Shown here piece after piece: positions 59,525 to 64,000 of a DNA stretch of 64,000 bases (positions within the stretch are counted from its first letter, which is position 1; every line of letters starts with the position of its first letter). Source of the stretch: Halobacillus yeomjeoni (GTDB lineage: Bacteria; Bacillota; Bacilli; Bacillales; Halobacillaceae). Made by a program: the position numbers and the translations under genes. Below the pieces are notes generated by a model. That model saw only the letters and a program-made list of their open reading frames with translations, made no database searches and had not been told where the DNA came from. The stretch is from positions 118,523 through 182,522 of the forward strand of contig NZ_JAIVAI010000005.1 in NCBI RefSeq assembly GCF_020171525.1, read 5' to 3'.

Positions 59525-61693
59525 TTGAGTGAAGCAGTACAAACTCCAGATTTGATGAAACTGGTCGCTAAACAGACCAATCTCAGTGAAAAAGCAATCA
59601 AACAAGTCATCGACTTATTACAAGAAGGAAATACCGTTCCATTTATAGCTCGTTATCGTAAAGAATTGACGGGTGGTTTAGATGAAGTCCAAATCAAAGA
59701 TATAGAAGATCAATGGAATTACGCGAAAAACCTGAATGATCGAAAAGAAGAAGTGATCCGTCTGATCGATGAACAAGGGAAGCTGACAGAAGAGCTTCGA
59801 AATGAAATCGAAAAGGCTTCACAGCTTCAAAAGGTCGAAGATTTATATCGACCATATAAACAGAAACGAAGGACGAAAGCTACAGTCGCCAAAGAAAAAG
59901 GGCTGGAACCGCTGGCTCATAAAGTTTGGGAGCAAAAGTCTCTCGATTTCAATGAAGAAGCGCAATCTTATTTTTCTGAGGAACATGAACTCCACTCCGT
60001 CGAGGATGTGCGGACGGGTGTCAATGATATCGTCGCTGAATGGATATCAGATGACCCGGATTATCGAGAGCAAATCCGGAAACAAACATTCCAAAAAGGA
60101 ACCATCTCTTCTTCTGATAAAAATGCCGAAAAAGATGAGAAGGGCATTTTTGAAATGTATTATGATTATCAAGAACCGGTACGCTCCATCGTGTCCCACC
60201 GAGTGCTTGCATTGAATCGTGGAGAGAAGGAAGATGTGATTAAAGTATCTGTCCAACCTCCTGAAGAATCAATCATTAATTACTTAGAGAATAAAGTAAT
60301 CCTGAAATCCACTACCGGAGATGTTCAATCCTTACTGAAGGAAGCGATTCAGGATAGTTACAAGCGCTTGATTCAACCATCAATTGAAAGGGAAATCCGT
60401 AATTCACTATCTGAAACTGCGGAGGAACAGGCGATTGAGGTTTTCTCAAGTAACTTAAGAAGTCTATTGCTCCAACCTCCATTGAAAGGGAAGGTCGTAC
60501 TCGGCGTCGACCCTGCCTACCGTACGGGCTGCAAGTTAGCGGCAATCGACGAAACGGGGAAAGTACTGGATATCGCAGTGATTTATCCGACAGCTCCCAG
60601 GAATGATGTCAAAGGAGCAGAAAAAACGATCCTCTCCTTTATGGATAAGCACCCGATCGAATTGATGGCGATCGGTAATGGAACTGCATCCCGTGAAACC
60701 GAACAATTCATAGCAGATATGATTCAAAAACATAATTTGAATGCTTCCTACATGATCGTCAATGAAGCGGGAGCAAGTGTATACTCTGCTTCTAAACTGG
60801 CCCGGGAAGAGTTTCCGGACCTGCAGGTAGAGGAGAGGAGTGCCGTCTCTATTGCCCGCAGAGTACAGGACCCTCTAGCTGAACTGGTGAAAATCGATCC
60901 TAAATCAATCGGGGTAGGTCAGTATCAGCATGATGTCAGCCAGAAGAAATTGAATGAATCACTGACGTTTGTCGTTGAAACAGCGGTCAACCAAGTCGGT
61001 GTCAATGTCAACACAGCATCATCCTCGCTGCTTCAATATGTGTCGGGGTTAAGCAAAACGGTTGCCAATAACATTGTGAAGAAGCGGGAAGAAGTAGGGA
61101 AGTTCAAAAAACGTACGGAATTGAAAGACATTCCGCGCCTGGGTGCGAAAACGTATGAACAGAGTATCGGTTTCTTGAGAATTTTAGATGGAGATGAACC
61201 TCTGGATCGCACTTCTATTCACCCGGAGAGTTACAAGGCGACACGAGCTTTGTTGAAGAAGACCGATGCATCGGTGAAGGAGCTTGGAACGAAGGAAATT
61301 GAAGAGAAACTTCAACATATCAATGAGAACGATGTCGCAGATGAATTGGAAATCGGCCGGCCGACCCTCGACGATATCTTGAAGTCCTTGAAACAGCCGG
61401 GACGTGATCCGCGGGACGACTTGCCTAAACCATTGTTGAAGACCAACGTCTTATCTATGGAAGATTTAGAACAAGGGATGGAACTTGAAGGAACCGTCCG
61501 GAACGTTGTCGACTTCGGAGCCTTTGTGGACATAGGCGTAAAGCAGGATGGGCTTGTCCATATTTCCAAACTCTCCAATAAGTATGTCAAACACCCAATG
61601 GACATCGTATCGGTAGGGGACGTCGTCACCGTATGGGTCGATCAAGTCGATACACAAAAACAACGCATCGCCCTCACGATGCTGCAGAAATAA
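59525..61693 (+). CDS. tex: Tex family RNA-binding transcription accessory protein
   Basis: A 722-residue protein starting at TTG 59525 (AAGGAGGA). The Tex helical N-domain contains EGNTVPFIARYRKELTGGLD and VEDLYRPYKQKRRTKAT. The RNase H-like YqgF domain has VLGVDPAYRTGCKLAAID (about 330-347). Tandem helix-hairpin-helix elements follow (SVGQYQHDV-like IGVGQYQHDVSQKK and VNTASSSLLQYVSGLSK). The C-terminal S1 domain (about 645-720) reads EGTVRNVVDFGAFVDIGVKQ. Tex binds nucleic acid and acts on transcription and ribosome-linked RNA. Called ydcI at the same place in B. subtilis. Confidence 0.95.
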   Translation: MSEAVQTPDLMKLVAKQTNLSEKAIKQVIDLLQEGNTVPFIARYRKELTGGLDEVQIKDIEDQWNYAKNLNDRKEEVIRLIDEQGKLTEELRNEIEKASQLQKVEDLYRPYKQKRRTKATVAKEKGLEPLAHKVWEQKSLDFNEEAQSYFSEEHELHSVEDVRTGVNDIVAEWISDDPDYREQIRKQTFQKGTISSSDKNAEKDEKGIFEMYYDYQEPVRSIVSHRVLALNRGEKEDVIKVSVQPPEESIINYLENKVILKSTTGDVQSLLKEAIQDSYKRLIQPSIEREIRNSLSETAEEQAIEVFSSNLRSLLLQPPLKGKVVLGVDPAYRTGCKLAAIDETGKVLDIAVIYPTAPRNDVKGAEKTILSFMDKHPIELMAIGNGTASRETEQFIADMIQKHNLNASYMIVNEAGASVYSASKLAREEFPDLQVEERSAVSIARRVQDPLAELVKIDPKSIGVGQYQHDVSQKKLNESLTFVVETAVNQVGVNVNTASSSLLQYVSGLSKTVANNIVKKREEVGKFKKRTELKDIPRLGAKTYEQSIGFLRILDGDEPLDRTSIHPESYKATRALLKKTDASVKELGTKEIEEKLQHINENDVADELEIGRPTLDDILKSLKQPGRDPRDDLPKPLLKTNVLSMEDLEQGMELEGTVRNVVDFGAFVDIGVKQDGLVHISKLSNKYVKHPMDIVSVGDVVTVWVDQVDTQKQRIALTMLQK

Positions 61694-61697
61694 TAAA

Positions 61698-61733
61698 GGA
61701 CCTGGGAGAGTGAATCTCTTCCGGGTTTTTTAT
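61698..61733 (+). terminator. terminator after tex
   Basis: CCTGG-GAGAG and CTCTT-CCGGG form the stem around TGAAT, with six T. The T-run reaches into the convergent cmpA stop. Confidence 0.82.
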
Positions 61734-61840
61734 TTATACAAATGTTGATAGTAATACCAACATTGATTCAACATTTTTATTTGGTATTTATCTTTCTTTA
61801 AAAATGCTTTCGCCATTTGTTTCTTTAACCAAGACGGCAT
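61730..61840 (-). CDS. cmpA: cortex morphogenetic protein CmpA
   Basis: A 36-codon minus-strand gene easily missed by length cut-offs: ATG 61838-61840, AAGGAGTGA 7 bases upstream, stop at 61730-61732. The product MPSWLKKQMAKAFLKKDKY continues with QIKMLNQCWYYYQHLYK and aligns along its length with CmpA, the small adaptor that, with ClpXP, degrades SpoIVA in cells assembling a faulty spore coat. B. subtilis carries it at the same position between tex and the SprT-like gene. It is a direct sign of endospore formation. Confidence 0.9.
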   Translation of the reverse strand: MPSWLKKQMAKAFLKKDKYQIKMLNQCWYYYQHLYK

Positions 61841-61913
61841 AGAAGGTCACTCCTTATGTTCATCTTTTTTAATATCTATGATAAAGTATGCGGAGAAACT
61901 TGGAGGTGTTCCT

Positions 61914-62357
61914 GTGACTGAAGATCAATTACAGAGATGGACGGAAGAATTGTCCGCTGTTTATTTCGATAAACCATTCATAGATAAAATCACTTTTAAT
62001 TCACGCTTACGTACAACAGGCGGCCGTTACATTCCATCAAGGCGTATCATTGAAATCAATCCGAAGTATCTGGCCGAATTAGGTATTGATGAGATCGAAG
62101 GAATCATCAAGCATGAGTTATGTCATTATCATTTGCATATTGAAGGGAAGGGATACGCTCACCGTGACCCTGAATTCAAGGAACTATTGAAGAAAACAGG
62201 CTCACCTAGGCATTGCAAACCATTACCTTCTATGAAGAAAGCGGAAGTTCATCGTTATGAATGTAAAAAGTGTGGCCAGCAGTACCCCAGGAAACGAAGG
62301 TTGAATACAAAACGGTACGCTTGCGGAAAATGTAAAGGAAAACTGGAAAAAATGTAA
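61914..62357 (+). CDS. SprT-like zinc metalloprotein
   Basis: The protein has 147 residues when started at GTG 61914 with GGAGGTG 6 bases upstream; an ATG 12 codons earlier lacks a site. The metal motif is HELCH (67-71) in IIKHELCHYHLH. LRTTGGRYIPSRRIIEINPK precedes it, and a C-terminal zinc ribbon has CKKCGQQY and CGKCKGK. It corresponds to YdcK. The SprT fold suggests a DNA-protein-crosslink protease-like activity, but none is shown for this group. Confidence 0.92.
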   Translation: MTEDQLQRWTEELSAVYFDKPFIDKITFNSRLRTTGGRYIPSRRIIEINPKYLAELGIDEIEGIIKHELCHYHLHIEGKGYAHRDPEFKELLKKTGSPRHCKPLPSMKKAEVHRYECKKCGQQYPRKRRLNTKRYACGKCKGKLEKM

Positions 62358-62458
62358 AAAGACCATTGACGAACAACCAGGGGCGTGTTAAATTAATTAA
62401 GTCGCAGCAAACGACGCCCTGATCAAAGAAAAAAGCAGTAATTTTTCCTGAAAAGGGT

Positions 62459-62487
62459 TTGACAGAAAACGATAAATATTATATTAT
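62459..62487 (+). promoter_or_regulatory. strong promoter of the tRNA-rrn transcription unit
   Basis: TTGACA (62459-62464), exactly 17 bases, TATTAT (62482-62487), AT-rich upstream. The leader to the first tRNA contains CGTCGCTGA pairing with TCAGC-AGACG (62494-62526). No other strong promoter is seen before the 16S gene. Confidence 0.82.
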
Positions 62488-62551
62488 ATAACTCGTCGCT
62501 GATAATTGAATTAACTCAGCAGACGACAGAAGAAATACCTTATTACATTAT

Positions 62552-62626
62552 TCCAACGTAGCTCAGTGGTAGAGCAATCGGCTGTTAACCGATCGGTCGT
62601 AGGTTCGAATCCTACCGTTGGAGCCA
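62552..62626 (+). tRNA. tRNA-Asn (GTT)
   Basis: Acceptor TCCAACG/CGTTGGA, anticodon GTT in CTGTTAACC, TTCGAAT loop, CCA encoded. First of 12 tRNA genes. Confidence 0.97.
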
Positions 62627-62630
62627 TTAC

Positions 62631-62721
62631 GGAGAAGTACTCAAGTGGCTGAAGAGGCGCCCCTGCTAAGGGTGTAGGTCGCGTAAGCGGCGCGAGGGTT
62701 CAAATCCCTCCTTCTCCGCCA
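62631..62721 (+). tRNA. tRNA-Ser (GCT)
   Basis: Acceptor GGAGAAG/CTTCTCC, anticodon GCT, long variable arm typical of serine, CCA encoded. Confidence 0.97.
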
Positions 62722-62731
62722 TTTATTTAAT

Positions 62732-62803
62732 GGCCCGTTGGTCAAGTGGTTAAGACACCGCCCTTTCACGGCGGTAACACGGGTTCGAATCCCGTACGGG
62801 TCA
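62732..62803 (+). tRNA. tRNA-Glu (TTC), no encoded CCA
   Basis: Acceptor GGCCCGT/ACGGGTC, anticodon TTC in CTTTCAC. After the discriminator A the sequence is CTT, so CCA must be added enzymatically. Confidence 0.96.
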
Positions 62804-62817
62804 CTTTCAATTACATA

Positions 62818-62894
62818 GGTCCGGTAGTTCAGTTGGTTAGAATGCCTGCCTGTCACGCAGGAGGTCGCGGGTTCGAGTCCCGTCCGGACCGCCA
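62818..62894 (+). tRNA. tRNA-Asp (GTC)
   Basis: Acceptor GGTCCGG/CCGGACC, anticodon GTC in CTGTCAC, CCA encoded. Confidence 0.97.
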
Positions 62895-62903
62895 TGTCAT
62901 GTT

Positions 62904-62978
62904 TGGGCCATAGCCAAGCGGTAAGGCAACGGTTTTTGGTACCGTCATGCGCTGGTTCGAATCCAGCTGGCCCAGCCA
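62904..62978 (+). tRNA. tRNA-Gln (TTG)
   Basis: Acceptor TGGGCCA/TGGCCCA, anticodon TTG in TTTTGGT, CCA encoded. Confidence 0.97.
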
Positions 62979-63083
62979 CTTTTTCTTTGAAAAAAGAGTT
63001 GACAAACACCGCGTAAAGTTATAAGATATTACTTGTGCTTTTGAAAGGGAAACAACCTTTCAAAAGAAAAAACTTTCTATCAA

Positions 63084-63159
63084 GAGCCATTAGCTCAGCT
63101 GGCAGAGCATCTGACTTTTAATCAGAGGGTCGAAGGTTCGAATCCTTCATGGCTCACCA
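63084..63159 (+). tRNA. tRNA-Lys (TTT)
   Basis: Acceptor GAGCCAT/ATGGCTC, anticodon TTT in CTTTTAA, CCA encoded. A 105-base gap precedes it, containing TTGACA at 62999-63004 and a possible second promoter. Confidence 0.97.
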
Positions 63160-63169
63160 TTTTTATCTT

Positions 63170-63251
63170 GCGGGTGTGGTGGAATTGGCAGACACGCTAG
63201 ATTTAGGATCTAGTGCTTCACGGCGTGGGGGTTCAAGTCCCTCCACCCGCA
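63170..63251 (+). tRNA. tRNA-Leu (TAG), no encoded CCA
   Basis: Acceptor GCGGGTG/CACCCGC, anticodon TAG in TTTAGGA, long variable arm. The 3' sequence after discriminator A is TTC, so CCA is not encoded. Confidence 0.96.
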
Positions 63252-63297
63252 TTCACCAATTTACCATGATCAGCATTCACTTGTTTCCATACAATTT

Positions 63298-63384
<87 letters not shown>

Positions 63385-63455
63385 TAAAACTTTTCAAAAA
63401 AAGTTCTTGCGTCTCAACCGATCAAATGTTACTATAGAATATGTTGCTTCAAAAG

Positions 63456-63532
<77 letters not shown>

Positions 63533-63541
63533 TTACATAAA

Positions 63542-63618
63542 CGGGAAGTAGCTCAGCTTGGTAGAGCACTTGGTTTGGGACCAAGGGGTCGCAGGTTCGA
63601 ATCCTGTCTTCCCGACCA
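63542..63618 (+). tRNA. tRNA-Pro (TGG)
   Basis: Acceptor CGGGAAG/CTTCCCG, anticodon TGG in TTTGGGA, CCA encoded. Confidence 0.97.
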
Positions 63619-63640
63619 TCGAGAATTTACAAAATTATAT

Positions 63641-63714
63641 GCGGGTGTAGTTTAATGGTAAAACCTCAGCCTTCCAAGCTGATGACGAGGGTTCGATTCC
63701 CTTCACCCGCTCCA
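63641..63714 (+). tRNA. tRNA-Gly (TCC)
   Basis: Acceptor GCGGGTG/CACCCGC, anticodon TCC in CTTCCAA, CCA encoded. Confidence 0.97.
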
Positions 63715-63729
63715 TTAACCAAATTTTGT

Positions 63730-63806
63730 GGGCCTGTAGCTCAGTTGGTCAGAGCGCACGCCTGATAAGCGTGAGGTCGGTGGTTCAAGTCCACTCAGGC
63801 CCACCA
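63730..63806 (+). tRNA. tRNA-Ile (GAT)
   Basis: Acceptor GGGCCTG/CAGGCCC, anticodon GAT in CTGATAA, CCA encoded. Last tRNA before the rRNA leader. Confidence 0.97.
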
Positions 63807-63929
63807 TGAAAATTTTGATCTTTGAAAACTGAACGAACCAACCAGTACGTCAAGATATTTCTTCTTTAATAGAAGAAACTTAAACAAGCACATTCGGTGT
63901 GCAAATGAGCAAGACAAACTTTTTCAACT
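63807..63929 (+). other. 16S rRNA leader with processing hairpins
   Basis: GATCTTTGAAAACTGAACG, a conserved Bacillaceae rRNA-spacer sequence, is followed by hairpins TTTCTTC/GAAGAAA and GCACA-TTCGG-TGTGC and by TGAGCAAGAC near the mature 5' end. No separate promoter is visible, so the tRNAs and 16S are probably one transcript. Confidence 0.7.
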
Positions 63930-64000
63930 TTTATGGAGAGTTTGATCCTGGCTCAGGACGAACGCTGGCGGCGTGCCTAATACATGCAAGTCGAGCGCGG
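63930..64000 (+). rRNA. 16S ribosomal RNA, 5' end only
   Basis: TTTATGGAGAGTTTGATCCT and GGCTCAGGACGAACGCTGGC are the universal 16S start. The gene runs out of the window after about 71 bases. The exact 5' nucleotide is uncertain by a few bases. Confidence 0.97.

Noticed and set aside
59314..59610. Minus-strand 98-codon frame between rsbX and tex
   Set aside because: It overlaps the start of tex, has no ribosome site, and shows no family resemblance.

Overview
The window is chromosomal DNA of a low-GC, spore-forming Bacillaceae species, most likely a moderately halophilic one close to Halobacillus. This is inferred from gene content. There is a complete rsbR-rsbS-rsbT-rsbU-rsbV-rsbW-sigB-rsbX stress module in the Bacillus order (rhomboid, acpS, LolA-like lipoprotein, alr, ndoAI-ndoA, sigB operon, tex, sprT-like, tRNAs, rrn). 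The spore gene cmpA lies opposite tex/sprT. There are also two BCCT osmolyte transporters, a bacterial nitric oxide synthase and a YppG-like coat protein. The 64 kb divides into an accessory-looking left part (1-46,000) and a conserved right part (46,300-64,000).

Left part. The window opens inside a DUF2254 membrane protein. An MtnE-like aminotransferase and an MtnU-like amidase follow, separated by a CoA-disulfide reductase and nitric oxide synthase. Next is a LytS/LytR two-component pair feeding a CstA-family transporter that has a consensus CcpA site on its promoter and a translationally coupled 48-residue membrane protein. From 11 to 25 kb lie GNATs, a lipid kinase, a probable structured non-coding RNA on the minus strand (about 13,233-13,500), a transglycosylase, Ohr, a HesB-like protein, two BCCT carriers around a nucleotidyltransferase/DUF2254 pair, a DUF368 carrier, a thioredoxin and an FAD oxidoreductase. 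A five-gene minus-strand operon (25.2-29.7 kb) encodes a YnjBCD-type ABC importer plus a TVP38 membrane protein. Further on are a luciferase-like monooxygenase, a YknW/YknX-like pair without its ABC partners, a MarR-MATE pair, a second lipid kinase, and an ABC-F ribosome-protection gene preceded by a leader peptide and attenuator. Three palindromic repeat elements interrupt this half. One (37,566-38,025) has terminal inverted repeats and a perfect 8-bp target duplication and carries two head-to-head copies of a Bacillaceae intergenic repeat.

Right part. cshA has its own promoter and a terminator hairpin in its leader. The acpS-nnrDE-ydcC-like-alr-ndoAI-ndoA series runs into the sigB operon, whose internal sigma-B promoter overlaps the end of rsbU. 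Tex, CmpA (minus strand) and the SprT-like protein follow. A strong promoter then drives 12 tRNA genes (Asn, Ser, Glu, Asp, Gln, Lys, Leu, Leu, Arg, Pro, Gly, Ile) directly into a 16S rRNA gene cut by the window end.

Functionally, the window joins carbon/pyruvate scavenging (LytSR-CstA under CcpA), osmoprotection (BCCT), redox and peroxide defence (CoADR, NOS, Ohr, thioredoxin, glutaredoxin), antibiotic response (ABC-F attenuator, MATE/MarR) and the general stress switch. Genes were read directly, starts were chosen on ribosome-binding-site spacing, and family names come from recognised motifs. No database search was possible.
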